DNA of 64,000 bases, taken from contig NZ_JASBRG010000003.1 of the NCBI RefSeq assembly GCF_029961145.1, positions 124,001-188,000 on the forward strand, read 5' to 3'. The translations under genes and the position numbers were made by a program. This DNA is from Pinibacter soli (GTDB lineage: Bacteria; Bacteroidota; Bacteroidia; Chitinophagales; Chitinophagaceae). Position 1 is the first letter of the stretch. The number at the start of each line of letters is the position of its first letter. Positions 1 through 8,842 of this stretch are shown piece by piece. The notes under the pieces were generated by a model, which had not been told where the DNA came from, did not search any database, and saw only the letters and a program-made list of their open reading frames with translations.

Positions 1-674
1 TGGACGTAAAGTAAACATACCTGTGTTTTTCCAGTACCTGAAGCACATTCAGATAGTCTTTCAGCTTCCAATACATCTTGTATGTCCCTGTTTCTGTGGA
101 GAGATACGGCGGGTCGGCGACAAAAACAACGTTCGGGTTATCCTTGTACTTGCGATATATTGTTTCATAGCTGGCAGAAACCCTTTCAACTCCGGTCAGA
201 TAGCCATCTGCGTTATAGTCGCCCTGCCTGACGCAGTTGTACATCGTACTGGCTGAAAGAGCTTTGAAGCTGGTAACATAATTTGCGCTGAATAGCAGCG
301 ATGAAGACAGCGTAACATAATCCACAAAACCGGCCTTTTCGTCTTTCGCAATGCGCTTTAGTATTCGTGCCTTTGTTTCCGCAGGGATCAGCTTGTCTTT
401 TGGACAGTCAGCAACAATTTTGCGTATATCTGCCAACAGCTTATTGGTTTTAGGAATATTGTCAATTCGCTCGTGGTAACCGTCAAAGTCATTGTATATA
501 ACGCTGGCCTTTGGCAGTTCTTGCTTAATTGTGTGAGCCAGCAGGCCACTACCGCCAAACAAATCAATATACGTCGCGTCCTCAGGGTATTGTTTCAACA
601 CCTCTTTTAAATCCTTTAAAAAATTCCTCTTTTGCCCCATAAATGGCAGGGGCGCTTTGTTGTAACTCTTCATT
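1..674 (-). CDS. DNA adenine methyltransferase (partial, C-terminus outside window)
   Basis: Adenine-N6 DNA methyltransferase of the Dam/D12 class, reading leftward off the window edge; about 224 residues are visible from the ATG at 674-672. The N-terminus has PFMGQKRNFL (FxGxK-like SAM motif), then YIDLFGGSG (motif I) and, near residue 205, ADPPYLS, the DPPY catalytic motif IV. It is the last gene of the leftward late operon, the end where Mu carries its mom modification genes. This suggests a role in protecting phage DNA from host restriction. The recognition sequence cannot be read from the protein. Confidence 0.88.
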
Positions 675-721
675 TTTTTATCTATTGTTTATCATTTACA
701 TTTGCGACCTCTCACAAACAA

Positions 722-783
722 AAAGGTGCTGACACACCAAACAACAAAGGCTTTAGCCCTTGTCGTGGTGTGTCAGCACCTTT
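722..783 (-). terminator. Long hairpin between late genes
   Basis: Perfect 18-bp inverted arms at 722-739 and 766-783, with a 26-nt spacer that itself forms a shorter imperfect stem. It separates the DUF1353-like gene from the adenine methyltransferase gene. Both sides lack a long T-run, so it may be an attenuating hairpin or an mRNA-stabilising structure and not a strict intrinsic terminator. Confidence 0.6.
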
Positions 784-830
784 AATCTTTTAGCGGGGTG
801 AGAGCCGCTCTTAGTAAGGCAGGGTTTTTT

Positions 831-1241
831 TTATTTCCAGTGGCTCTTACCAAATAGCCTTACCCCACAATATCTTATCCAGTTATCAATCCTGTTACTA
901 TACCTGCTTTTATTAATAATGCGGCTCCAGTAAAGCAATTCGTTGTCCGCCTGTTCGCGTGTTATTTCAACATCACACGTTACGTCGTATAACCAATCAT
1001 GTAAGATTGCTGCAAAATTGAAATCTCCAACAGGAGACATTAACGACCACGACCACCGCGGAACGCTCGACATATCGGTATAAAAACCTGCTGGTATCGT
1101 TGTTACTTTGCCACAGGAAAGCTGCACCGTAATTTGGTCCAATACCTTCCAATAATCGCAGCTTTTGTATGAATACACATAAGCGACCTTTATGAGATCA
1201 TCTGCAATTAATAATTGAACTACATTCTTACTTGTTACCAT
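831..1241 (-). CDS. DUF1353-like phage protein
   Basis: About 136 residues. The order of motifs FYTDMSSVPRW, then ILHDWLYDV, then a terminal RLFG matches the DUF1353 family of small phage proteins. The conserved His and Asp in the HDWLY segment suggest a metal site, but no activity is established for the family. The open frame extends upstream to 1346, but that would overlap the preceding gene by more than 60 bases, so the internal ATG at 1241 is preferred. It lies between the tail-fibre region and the methyltransferase. Confidence 0.65.
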   Translation of the reverse strand: MVTSKNVVQLLIADDLIKVAYVYSYKSCDYWKVLDQITVQLSCGKVTTIPAGFYTDMSSVPRWSWSLMSPVGDFNFAAILHDWLYDVTCDVEITREQADNELLYWSRIINKSRYSNRIDNWIRYCGVRLFGKSHWK

Positions 1242-1278
1242 TCTCAAATCATAACTTTTAGTGATCAATGAACGATGT

Positions 1279-1683
1279 TTAACTAGTAAATAATTGCGAT
1301 ACGAGGTTTGTAATAATTGCTTCTGCGTCTTGCTGCTGCTTCTCATCCCATTCTTGTAAAATGGTCAATACGTGCGCTGCACTTTCAGCCAGTTCTGCAT
1401 CTGTTCCTTGCGCAAATGCTATTAACTGGGGTAACAAATTATTTTTCGCATCTGAATTTATTGCTGCTGAGACACCAACTGGAAGGTTTGATATTCGCTT
1501 ATAAATATCAATAATAGTATTAGGTCGCATTTCAATTGAAATGTTTTCCGATTCGGAATACTGTGTATTCAATATTGAAGCATCCAAACTGCGTGCTTCT
1601 GGTAGATAATCTCTATTATCCCAAAGTCCTTGGCCGCACCAAAGAGCCAACTTCATTGGCATCTGAATTATTAAATTTTTCAT
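1279..1683 (-). CDS. Hypothetical phage protein downstream of tail fibre
   Basis: A 134-residue protein with no family I recognise. It is mostly helical in appearance, with an acidic C-terminal half (AQGTDAELAESAAHVL) and no signal peptide or membrane segment. It starts 22 bases after the tail-fibre stop in the same leftward operon. That position often holds fibre-assembly chaperones or fibre-tip proteins, but nothing in the sequence proves it. Confidence 0.6.
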   Translation of the reverse strand: MKNLIIQMPMKLALWCGQGLWDNRDYLPEARSLDASILNTQYSESENISIEMRPNTIIDIYKRISNLPVGVSAAINSDAKNNLLPQLIAFAQGTDAELAESAAHVLTILQEWDEKQQQDAEAIITNLVSQLFTS

Positions 1684-1705
1684 CGATAATGTATTGGTTT
1701 AATTT

Positions 1706-3043
1706 TTAGAAATGGTCTTTCCACATGGTGCCGTTCCACGTTTGCATTGTGCGAGTGTCAAGGTTGTAAATTGTTAGCCCCCCTTCAAGCTTACCTAGCT
1801 TTGCGATGGCCGTTGCACCACTGCCTCCACCGCTGTCTGTTATAGTTATCGTTGGTTGGCTTGTGTAACCAGAACCGGAAGAAGAAGCGAATATTCTTGT
1901 TATTGTACCATTAACAATCTCTATATCCAAGGCTATTGCGCCACTACCTCCACCTCCTGATACTGTTATTACAGGTGAAACATATCCACTTCCTCCGTTT
2001 GTTACAGTATATTCAAATATTCCATCTAGGCTATCCCTTTGCGCTGTTGTCATGCGCGGAGGCAGAAACCCTGCAGTCGTACTTTGAACATCCAATGCCG
2101 CAGCATAGTTATCAACACTTGAAGTGGCAGGATTTGTAGCTATTTTAACATGTCCCGTGTTACCTATTTTTAAAATAGGTTTTGAAATATCTCTGCGAGT
2201 TGTTCCAAGACCTGATATAAAACTCCACCCTTCTGGTGAACTTGTCTCTATGGTAGGGCAATTAAATATTCCGCTAACACTCAGACTACCAACGAATGTT
2301 GTACTGGGGAAGTAAAATAAAGCTGGAAAACTGGTGCCATATGATTGAAACAAAAGATAACGTAATCCGTAGGTTTTACCAGTACCAATGTTAAGTCCAA
2401 AAGTGGCGCCATCCTCCGTTCTATTAATATTCACGTTACTTACTTGCGAATTTCCTAGCCCCTCCGAATGTAAAGTAGCGCTGTTTGCATTAATGCTTCC
2501 GTTTACCTGTAGTTTATCAATGCCGTTATCATAAGCAGTCCCTATTAATTTATTCCCTGTAGTTGCTGCAAGTCTTTCTCGCTCAATTCCATTTTGTTTT
2601 ACAATGAAGGGGTAGTTATCATTAGTTCCGGCAACAAGATTTTCACCCAACGCATCGCCGCCCTGTGTAAGTTTGGTATCGGCTTTTGCATCAACTGTGC
2701 TCACAGCGTTATTAACGAATTGCAACGCCGCCGCTGTCGCGTTGCTTATTGGCTTGTCTTCATCGCTCGTATTGTTTACGCTACCCAAGCCAACCTGATC
2801 TTTCGTTACTTCGTGCGGGTTTTCAGTATCGCTAACATGCTTCTGAAACTGATCTCCAAGCCCTTTGATAACACCTGCATCCGGCATATTGTCTAACGCC
2901 TTTTGCAACCCATCAATTGAGCCTACCGGAATTTTATCATCCTTATGCCAAAAACTATCCAACCAATCCCAAAACTGCTGCTGTGTTGGTTTTAAGCCTG
3001 TCTTAAACCAGCCTTTTAATTTTTCTATTGTTTGCTTTGCCAT
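1706..3043 (-). CDS. Tail fibre protein
   Basis: 445 residues. The N-terminal helix-rich segment (FWDWLDSFWHKDD) would anchor the fibre. Residues about 69-100 carry the HVSDTENPHEV...LGSVNNTSDEDKP motif typical of phage tail fibres and collars. The middle is Ser/Thr/Asn-rich beta sequence. The C-terminus holds two degenerate Gly/Ser-rich repeats (GSGYVSPVITVSGGGGSG and GSGYTSQPTITITDSGGGSG), then a short WNGTMWKD tip. It probably contacts the host surface. It is the second of two fibre-like genes in the late operon. Confidence 0.8.
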   Translation of the reverse strand: MAKQTIEKLKGWFKTGLKPTQQQFWDWLDSFWHKDDKIPVGSIDGLQKALDNMPDAGVIKGLGDQFQKHVSDTENPHEVTKDQVGLGSVNNTSDEDKPISNATAAALQFVNNAVSTVDAKADTKLTQGGDALGENLVAGTNDNYPFIVKQNGIERERLAATTGNKLIGTAYDNGIDKLQVNGSINANSATLHSEGLGNSQVSNVNINRTEDGATFGLNIGTGKTYGLRYLLFQSYGTSFPALFYFPSTTFVGSLSVSGIFNCPTIETSSPEGWSFISGLGTTRRDISKPILKIGNTGHVKIATNPATSSVDNYAAALDVQSTTAGFLPPRMTTAQRDSLDGIFEYTVTNGGSGYVSPVITVSGGGGSGAIALDIEIVNGTITRIFASSSGSGYTSQPTITITDSGGGSGATAIAKLGKLEGGLTIYNLDTRTMQTWNGTMWKDHF

Positions 3044-3045
3044 TA

Positions 3046-3888
3046 TTACATTTTTATAATCACGTAATCAAATTGCAGGTTTTGCGAAAGGTTGTTTACC
3101 TCTCTCAATAGCAATTCGAAGTAATCATTGTTGCATTTACCTATCATGTGAAAGACATCATCATCATCATTCCAGTTCGACGAAATGCTTCTAAGACTAC
3201 CAATAACCATGTAATTACTATAACCCAGGTTGTGATACACATACAAGCGGGAATCGGGACTGGCAGCATCCTGAAACTTGGGGTTAGTTTGCGAACTACT
3301 GCCGGGATCACCAACTCTTACGCTTGCCTTATAAACAATTTGAACGCCTATTTCGGGCGGGTCCGTAATGTCCGCCCACTTATGTTTATGCGCACTTGGT
3401 GCGAATGTGTCAGGCTTGTTTTGAATGTTGTTCCAATCAGGTTTGTATTTACTAAATGCATCCTCAAGATTTCCCAAATCGTTTTTCAAATTGGCAACAT
3501 CTCGCGTTATAATTTGCAAGTTGCTCAATCGCTTGAAATCTTCAATCGCAATACCGTCTACATTGCTGGCGCTGGCAAGCTTGGCACGGCGAGTAAAGTA
3601 AACCGTTTGAATACTATCGTCGCCAAACAGCTCAGTATCTGCCAACTGTTCGACTACAATTTTAGGTTGCTGCAACCCGCCCGTAAATGGCAATAGTTCG
3701 CCATTTAAACAAATCCAGCCTTCGGTATAACTGCCGTTGATTAACTCCGCACCGCTAATAATCACTTTATCACCTAACACTTTCGCAATAGCCGAAAACG
3801 TGTTTTCATAGCAGATTTGCAGAAAATCAAGAGTGCCCTGGAACACTGCCAAACCTTCCAACTTCGAAAAATCAATCTTTTTATACAT
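3046..3888 (-). CDS. Tail fibre / tail collar-like structural protein
   Basis: 280 residues, just upstream of the main fibre gene and overlapping the preceding gene by 8 bases. The central part has a coiled-coil stretch, then an APSAHKHKWADITDPPE motif. HxHxWxDI is a common phage-fibre signature that often coordinates metal in trimeric fibres. The C-terminal half appears beta-rich. It is likely a baseplate-proximal fibre or connector. Exact homology is not certain, but placement and the HKHKW motif support a tail-fibre role. Confidence 0.65.
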   Translation of the reverse strand: MYKKIDFSKLEGLAVFQGTLDFLQICYENTFSAIAKVLGDKVIISGAELINGSYTEGWICLNGELLPFTGGLQQPKIVVEQLADTELFGDDSIQTVYFTRRAKLASASNVDGIAIEDFKRLSNLQIITRDVANLKNDLGNLEDAFSKYKPDWNNIQNKPDTFAPSAHKHKWADITDPPEIGVQIVYKASVRVGDPGSSSQTNPKFQDAASPDSRLYVYHNLGYSNYMVIGSLRSISSNWNDDDDVFHMIGKCNNDYFELLLREVNNLSQNLQFDYVIIKM

Positions 3889-4378
3889 AACTCACTTTGT
3901 ATGTTTTGCCTGCTAACTTGTAAGTGTTTACAAGCGCCAACAACTCTTTTTCATTAAAATTTATGATAGCAGGAACGTACACTATAAAATCAACCGTGTC
4001 TTTTCCTGATTCTGCTTTGGTGTAAAGGAATGTTTTATCCCTTTGTTCTGCTTTGGTGTAAAGTATTACCGGCTTGCCCTCAATTTTTTGATAGAGAAAC
4101 AACGGTGGGTATTCCTTAGCCTGCCTTATATAGATACGCCGTTGAATAGTGTCGTAGCGATCATTCAGCATTTTTTCGACATAACACACCTGCCCGGTTA
4201 TTTGCAACCTGTACAACATGTCACCACGAAAACGTACGAACAACTTGTACACGTAATCAATGGGCGTTACCAGCGCTGCGAGCCATGCAATAAATCTTCG
4301 CTTTCGCAGAATAACTGGCGTAAGAATAATTGCCAGCTTCTTAATGTCAAGATTGTATATGTTTTTATTGGATAACAC
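3881..4378 (-). CDS. Putative baseplate/tail protein (Mu gp48 position)
   Basis: 165 residues, with a basic N-terminal third, then repeated K-T-F-L-Y-T-K-A-E elements (LYTKAEQRDKT, LYTKAESGKDT). I do not recognise the family. It lies between the gpJ-like baseplate gene (14-base overlap) and the first fibre gene, the slot taken in Mu by gp48 (tail protein I). That positional analogy is the only basis for the call. Confidence 0.5.
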   Translation of the reverse strand: MLSNKNIYNLDIKKLAIILTPVILRKRRFIAWLAALVTPIDYVYKLFVRFRGDMLYRLQITGQVCYVEKMLNDRYDTIQRRIYIRQAKEYPPLFLYQKIEGKPVILYTKAEQRDKTFLYTKAESGKDTVDFIVYVPAIINFNEKELLALVNTYKLAGKTYKVSYV

Positions 4379-5198
4379 TTTGTGGAATAAATTCTAGTTC
4401 TAAATCGGTTTCGTTTTCCAGTCGTAAATAACCCGCATCCGGCACATACATTACATCAATAGCTGTTTCAATGTCTCCGTACTTTGCGGAGCAGCTTACA
4501 AGTTGAGGAATAACAATCCCTTCAACTTTTTGCAGCGCATCAATCAGGTATGTTGTTACAAATAGCCCGTTAAATGGCAACTGTTTTAAATAGTTTTTAA
4601 AAGCCGTTTGTACTGGTTCACTATCGCTATCATCCAACCTTTGCCCCTGATCGTTTAGCACCAGCGGATCATAGTAAATGATCAGCTTCGCTTTTATTGT
4701 ATCGGCTTGCCTGCTCTCTATCTGTAGCCTAACGCCTGCGTATGTAATACGCTGCATGTATTCTCTAAATGCTGCCAGTTCTGTGCTGGTCAATGGCTCC
4801 AAGTCTGTTGTTTCCTTGGCAACCTTAACACGTAAATTTTTTGCCTGTTCAACAACCGAACTATATTTAACAATCTTGCTGGCTTGTACCTGGTCGTCAG
4901 TTAAATGGCTGTTGTCGTATTGATCAGTATCGGGCGGCAATTGACAACCATACTGAAAAGCTTTTGCCATTTCTGCATACCAGCGAACAGAGCCGGGCTT
5001 CATGCGGGAAATGGTTTCCAGCACATCTGCTTTAAAAGTGTCAAACAACTTTTCCAAACTCCATGCACACACTGCGACGATGTACGTCCACAAGCGCCAG
5101 ATAGCGGTGCTGCTTTTGCTGCTCAATTCGCTTAAATTCTCATCAGCTTGTACACTTGTGAGAATTGATTGTTGTATTTCGTTGATCGAACGCGACAT
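4365..5198 (-). CDS. Baseplate J-like protein
   Basis: 277 residues, cytosolic and helical at the N-terminus (an AIWRLWTYIVAVCAWSLEKLFD amphipathic segment), then mixed alpha/beta. The size, the operon position after the Gp46-like and LysM-like genes, and internal segments such as YDPLVLND and a late FNGLFVTTYLIDALQKVEGI fit the Mu gp47 / P2 gpJ baseplate-wedge role. Similarity to classical gpJ is not obvious by eye, so the assignment rests mainly on gene order. Its start abuts the stop of the lipoprotein gene. Confidence 0.55.
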   Translation of the reverse strand: MSRSINEIQQSILTSVQADENLSELSSKSSTAIWRLWTYIVAVCAWSLEKLFDTFKADVLETISRMKPGSVRWYAEMAKAFQYGCQLPPDTDQYDNSHLTDDQVQASKIVKYSSVVEQAKNLRVKVAKETTDLEPLTSTELAAFREYMQRITYAGVRLQIESRQADTIKAKLIIYYDPLVLNDQGQRLDDSDSEPVQTAFKNYLKQLPFNGLFVTTYLIDALQKVEGIVIPQLVSCSAKYGDIETAIDVMYVPDAGYLRLENETDLELEFIPQSVIQ

Positions 5199-5741
5199 TT
5201 ACACAGTTTTTTTGCTAAACAAACTCAACAATGCGAGCCTGTTCTTTAGGATCACACCAATTAAATAACCAGCGATGAACAGTCCGAAAATTCGACCCAG
5301 GTATATTTGAAACCATTGCCAACGGGTTATATAGTTTTCTTTCACAGGAACGAATTTTACTTCGCTTGTCTTCTCGGTAGTATGATCCGTTTCAATTAAT
5401 TCTTTTACTGCCAAGTAAATCTTGGCAGAATCTGTTACGGATAACGCTTTTAACACATTATTCTTAAGGCTTATTTTCGGAGGGGCAATGCGATTACCTT
5501 GCGAGTATTGTAACAACTGTTTAAGCAATACATTGCCTGCGCTATCGCATTCAAGCAAAGCAGTAATCGAAGCACTATCAGCTTGCACAATCAGGGTCGT
5601 ATCATGCAAGGTTTCTTTAACTGTAATAACACGAATCGTACTATCAATTTTTGTTGTAATAATTGGCGTTACTGTTTTACAACTACACAGTGCCACTATC
5701 AACGCCAGGAATGCTATTATTGCTATTGTTATTTTGAGCAT
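5199..5741 (-). CDS. Spanin-like lipoprotein with C-terminal membrane segment
   Basis: 180 residues. The N-terminus is a lipoprotein signal: a hydrophobic stretch, then VALCSC. A polar periplasmic region of about 115 residues follows, then a hydrophobic helix (FGLFIAGYLIGVILKN) and a basic tail. A lipid anchor at one end and a transmembrane helix at the other is the architecture of unimolecular spanins, which bridge the outer and inner membranes at lysis. The gene lies two genes after an endolysin, and its first 59 bases overlap the 3' end of the preceding coiled-coil membrane gene in another frame, as in Rz/Rz1 pairs. Confidence 0.55.
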   Translation of the reverse strand: MLKITIAIIAFLALIVALCSCKTVTPIITTKIDSTIRVITVKETLHDTTLIVQADSASITALLECDSAGNVLLKQLLQYSQGNRIAPPKISLKNNVLKALSVTDSAKIYLAVKELIETDHTTEKTSEVKFVPVKENYITRWQWFQIYLGRIFGLFIAGYLIGVILKNRLALLSLFSKKTV

Positions 5742-6057
5742 ACTTCTTTATTTCGTTTAGCTTGTTAATTAATTTATTGTTCTGGGCCTTCAGTTCAGCA
5801 ACCTCTTTCTGCAACCCGTACACCGTTTCCTTTAGGCTTAGGTTTTCTTTTCGAAGTGCTTCAGTTACGGCCAGCAAATCGGCAATTTGCTTCTCCATGC
5901 TTTCCGCATTTTTTTGCCACACTTCAGCCAACCGTTCTGCGTTGGTTATTTCTACACCACGGGTTTCTGCATTGCTTCTTCGCTTGCCAAATAACCAACC
6001 TACACCACCAGTCGCAATGGCAGGAAGAAGGACTTCCATTATGCTATCAATATTCAT
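5683..6057 (-). CDS. Membrane coiled-coil protein of the lysis cassette (possible i-spanin or holin)
   Basis: 124 residues: one hydrophobic segment at about residues 8-25 (LLPAIATGGVGWLFG), then a heptad-rich helix to about residue 105 and an Asn/Ser-rich tail. This single N-terminal membrane anchor with a long coiled coil resembles inner-membrane spanins (Rz type). It directly follows the CHAP endolysin (2-base gap) and overlaps the next gene, a lipoprotein. It could instead act as a holin or pinholin, since no other small holin is visible nearby. Confidence 0.5.
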   Translation of the reverse strand: MNIDSIMEVLLPAIATGGVGWLFGKRRSNAETRGVEITNAERLAEVWQKNAESMEKQIADLLAVTEALRKENLSLKETVYGLQKEVAELKAQNNKLINKLNEIKKYAQNNNSNNSIPGVDSGTV

Positions 6058-6059
6058 AT

Positions 6060-6533
6060 CTAGTTAAGTTGGATAAATCCTTTAATTGCACTCAAAGGGC
6101 GAGTGCGTTTACACACTTCGTACCCTTCACGACTGCCGTCATTATTCGTGTTTCCTTCGATGGTGGTAATTACACCACTACCTACACTTTCTACAAACCC
6201 GGTATGTCCATTGCCGCCGCCAAAGTCCATTATAAAAATGTCGCCCGGCTTTACGGCATTCGATCTGTTTGGCAACTTTCTCAATGTGCAGGTGTTGTAT
6301 TGGTTTAACACACCGCCTGTTTTTACAAGGGGGTTCACTAAACCCAGATTGCGTGCCGCTTCATTTACACACCAATAGACAAAAGCTTCACACCAGCTAT
6401 ATCCTTTTCCCAATCCTACGCTCTTTAAGTATTTCTCAACTTGTGGCCCGGCATTACTGCCTTTTGGCACTTCCTGAACGTATATTTGTGTCGCAGCTAT
6501 TTGTAAGGCCGCTTGAGCTAATGTTGTTCCCAT
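6060..6533 (-). CDS. CHAP-domain endolysin
   Basis: 157 residues of a CHAP/NlpC-type amidase-peptidase fold. The putative catalytic Cys48 lies in GYSWCEAFV and His110 in GNGHTGFVES; EGNTN near residue 126 supplies the third polar residue. The gap between the Cys and His motifs is typical of CHAP enzymes. It lacks a signal peptide, so release to the periplasm would need a holin. It heads a three-gene lysis cassette inserted among baseplate genes. A tail-associated lysozyme role is possible but less likely given the neighbours. Confidence 0.82.
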   Translation of the reverse strand: MGTTLAQAALQIAATQIYVQEVPKGSNAGPQVEKYLKSVGLGKGYSWCEAFVYWCVNEAARNLGLVNPLVKTGGVLNQYNTCTLRKLPNRSNAVKPGDIFIMDFGGGNGHTGFVESVGSGVITTIEGNTNNDGSREGYEVCKRTRPLSAIKGFIQLN

Positions 6534-6548
6534 AGGTTTAAAACTGTT

Positions 6549-6830
6549 TTAATTCACTATAAAATCTTTTTCGATGGCCCAGTAGTCAATTCCTTCGGAT
6601 TGGTCGCTTATGTCAAACAGTGCGGACGCAGGTTTTAAAGGGTATAGATTATTGACCACACTATCATCAACCACCTCGGTCAGTTTGTAAATCTGTCCTA
6701 TAGTCAACTCATCAGTTATTGATATCCCATTTAGCAAGGCGATATCAAAAAGCGCTTCTAAACTTCCGCTTGCCTGAATTGCCAGATCAATCAAGGTTTG
6801 ACCGGCCATTGCTTTTACAGTTCCCATCAC
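6549..6830 (-). CDS. LysM-like tail protein X
   Basis: 93 residues. The segment GQTLIDLAIQASGSLEAL, then LTIGQIYKL, has the spacing of a LysM fold, as in phage tail protein X, a small baseplate-hub partner. The start overlaps the previous gene's stop by 4 bases (ATGATGGG; either ATG may be used). It sits between the Gp46-like wedge gene and the endolysin. Confidence 0.55.
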   Translation of the reverse strand: MMGTVKAMAGQTLIDLAIQASGSLEALFDIALLNGISITDELTIGQIYKLTEVVDDSVVNNLYPLKPASALFDISDQSEGIDYWAIEKDFIVN

Positions 6831-7120
6831 TCAACATATTTTGCGTTATACGATAGATCGCCTGTTTGCTCATTGAACTCGATGCTGTTTACCGGGCAGC
6901 CGTCATCCTTAAACCTCGCAGTGATAGCGTGTAACATGCCTGCAACATCGTCATCCATAAGAAACCTTTCAATGCCCACCGTTTTATCAGGAGCGTTTTT
7001 AAAAGAACCAGGAGCGCAGAGCAGCATAAGGCGTTGTTGCTGTTCATCACTTGTATCTATGACAAAGTCTCCGTTCTTTATTAATAAATCGTCTGATTCA
7101 TCGAGTATAAAATCTTTCAT
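6827..7120 (-). CDS. Baseplate wedge protein, Mu Gp46 / P2 gpW-like
   Basis: 97 residues. The N-terminal pattern DLLIKNGDFVIDTSDEQQQR is the hallmark of the phage Gp46/gpW (gp25-like) family, in which a short beta-hairpin precedes a helix. A later AITARFKDDG segment matches the family's second half. It is an inner baseplate wedge component and lies, as in Mu, after the spike and hub genes. Confidence 0.7.
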   Translation of the reverse strand: MKDFILDESDDLLIKNGDFVIDTSDEQQQRLMLLCAPGSFKNAPDKTVGIERFLMDDDVAGMLHAITARFKDDGCPVNSIEFNEQTGDLSYNAKYVE

Positions 7121-7123
7121 GTT

Positions 7124-7357
7124 TTAACTTATTGTGCCAGTTCCAGTTCCTGCCTGTGCGGCTGCTGTACCTGTTGTATTTACGGTTACTTTAACTACTC
7201 CGGCACTTGCAATGTGTTTGATAATTTCATCAGCCAGGGCTTTGCAAAAACTTAAGCGGGCATCTTCCAAATCACCCAGTGCATCTTTGTCTTTATCATT
7301 AAAAGCTTTCAGCGCATTGTATAAACCTTTACCTAATACATCTTTACTGAGTGCCAT
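7124..7357 (-). CDS. Hypothetical small late phage protein
   Basis: 77 residues: a helical, acidic N-terminal part (NDKDKDALGDLEDARLSF) and a low-complexity Gly/Thr/Ala C-terminus (AAAQAGTGTGT). It overlaps the stop of the spike gene by one base and lies inside the baseplate block. No family recognised; probably a minor baseplate or assembly protein. Confidence 0.55.
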   Translation of the reverse strand: MALSKDVLGKGLYNALKAFNDKDKDALGDLEDARLSFCKALADEIIKHIASAGVVKVTVNTTGTAAAQAGTGTGTIS

Positions 7358-7821
7358 TATTTCAAAATGTTATTAATTTTTGTAACTGCCTGTTGAAGCT
7401 TTGCATAGTCAGGATTATTACCGTATAAAACTGTTATTTGTTGAACGGCCTGAACAATCAACAACAGCGCATCTTTTAGTGTGTCGTCGCCTTTCTTTAC
7501 CAGTACGCCGTCCTTCACTTCAAATACCGTTTCATCCGTTTTGATGACAACCTGATCAATTTCGCTGAACATGCATATAAAATAGTCCTCGTCGGTTAGC
7601 CGTTGAACCAATACCACACTTCCAATTGCCGGGTAAATGGTAAGCCCCTTTGTTGCTTTCTCAATAGACTGTAACCTGACACCGCCCAAATCCAATTCTT
7701 CAAAGTCAACAACGCATGTGTTACTCTCTTTATCAACTGACTTAACAGTTGCCGGAAAGATGTTCACATCCTTCCCAACAATATCTTTAAACGCCTGTAC
7801 CAGTTCCCTTGCTTGTTTCAT
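7357..7821 (-). CDS. Baseplate spike/assembly protein (Mu gp45 / gpV-like)
   Basis: 154 residues. The N-terminal helix (ARELVQAFKDIVG) is followed by an OB-fold-like beta region (FPATVKSVDKESNTCVVDF; later YPAIGSVVLVQR) typical of gpV/gp45 spike proteins. It ends in a helical segment and lacks the long beta-helix and metal-binding HxH tip seen in some spikes. It overlaps the hub gene by 4 bases. Confidence 0.68.
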   Translation of the reverse strand: MKQARELVQAFKDIVGKDVNIFPATVKSVDKESNTCVVDFEELDLGGVRLQSIEKATKGLTIYPAIGSVVLVQRLTDEDYFICMFSEIDQVVIKTDETVFEVKDGVLVKKGDDTLKDALLLIVQAVQQITVLYGNNPDYAKLQQAVTKINNILK

Positions 7822-8840
7822 GCACTTACTGTTATGTCTAATTCCGGTATTCGTCTACCACCGCTTACGCCGAAGATTGTTGTAACTGTTCCCACGTAAT
7901 GCGAACCAGCTCTATTTTTAAATTGAGGGTCTGATATATCCGCTATACATCCCGGCTCTATGTAAGGAAACAAAAGCGCTTCAAGCTTTCCTTTATATCC
8001 CGTGGTATTGTATGTCGTCATTTCTGCCTCGGCCCGTTGTTTTAATTCGGCCTCACTTCGTTCTCCGGATACTCGCAGTTTTAGTACTTCGCCCTTTGTA
8101 TCACCAAACACAAACTTTTTTAATTGCCCGTTTGGCAATTGGTTAAACACTTCTACTTTGTATGTTGTGTCGTCAACGGTTCTAAATTTCAAATCATCAA
8201 TTCGTATTGTGTTTTTATTCAGCACATACTTTACATGCTGTTTTCTCAAACCATATTTCAAACCACAATACAGCGTTTTAACCCCATTTAAATCTGTTAA
8301 ATAGCTTACAAGAAGATATTTGTTCGCTATATCTTGCAACACTTCAACACCGTTTGCATTGTCAATGCGCATGTTGTAAATGATGCAATCCGGTATATTA
8401 TTATAAAGCGGATAGCTTACGCCAAAGGCGTTGTGCAATTCATTCATTAACCAGGTAAGCACCACCTTTACATCCGATTTTAAAAAACTTTTTCTTAGGC
8501 GAAGACGGCGCAATAAGTAAAACTCATCTTCCAATTCAAGCTCCAGCGGTTGCTTCGGGTTCATTCTTTTTATGTACCCGGAAAACTCGTTTCTATGTTT
8601 CCCGTCATAACCAAAAGCAATGCTTATTTTGTCGCCTTCCTTTATATAATCAATCAGCTTTGTTCTGTTTATTACATTGCCAACTGTATCACTATTCTTC
8701 ATAACAACGCTTAGCGGAAGGGTCAACCTTGCAGTTTGAACAATCTGGTGAACGCTTTTCTTTATCTGCACTTCGTGCAGGCCGCGCAGCTTGTATTTGT
8801 CAGCAATCGCTATTTCACATGTGGTTTGTCCTAAATACAT
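7818..8840 (-). CDS. Baseplate hub protein (Mu gp44 / gpD-like)
   Basis: 340 residues. Features fitting gpD/gp44/gp27-type hub proteins are an N-terminal beta domain with VQTARLTLPLS, an insertion domain where short helices alternate with beta strands (VLQDIANKYLLVSYLTD), and a C-terminal barrel-like part (YIEPGCIADISDP). It lies between the DUF6046-like gene and the spike gene, as in contractile-tailed phages. Family identity is by architecture and position. Confidence 0.65.
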   Translation of the reverse strand: MYLGQTTCEIAIADKYKLRGLHEVQIKKSVHQIVQTARLTLPLSVVMKNSDTVGNVINRTKLIDYIKEGDKISIAFGYDGKHRNEFSGYIKRMNPKQPLELELEDEFYLLRRLRLRKSFLKSDVKVVLTWLMNELHNAFGVSYPLYNNIPDCIIYNMRIDNANGVEVLQDIANKYLLVSYLTDLNGVKTLYCGLKYGLRKQHVKYVLNKNTIRIDDLKFRTVDDTTYKVEVFNQLPNGQLKKFVFGDTKGEVLKLRVSGERSEAELKQRAEAEMTTYNTTGYKGKLEALLFPYIEPGCIADISDPQFKNRAGSHYVGTVTTIFGVSGGRRIPELDITVSA

Positions 8841-8842
8841 CG

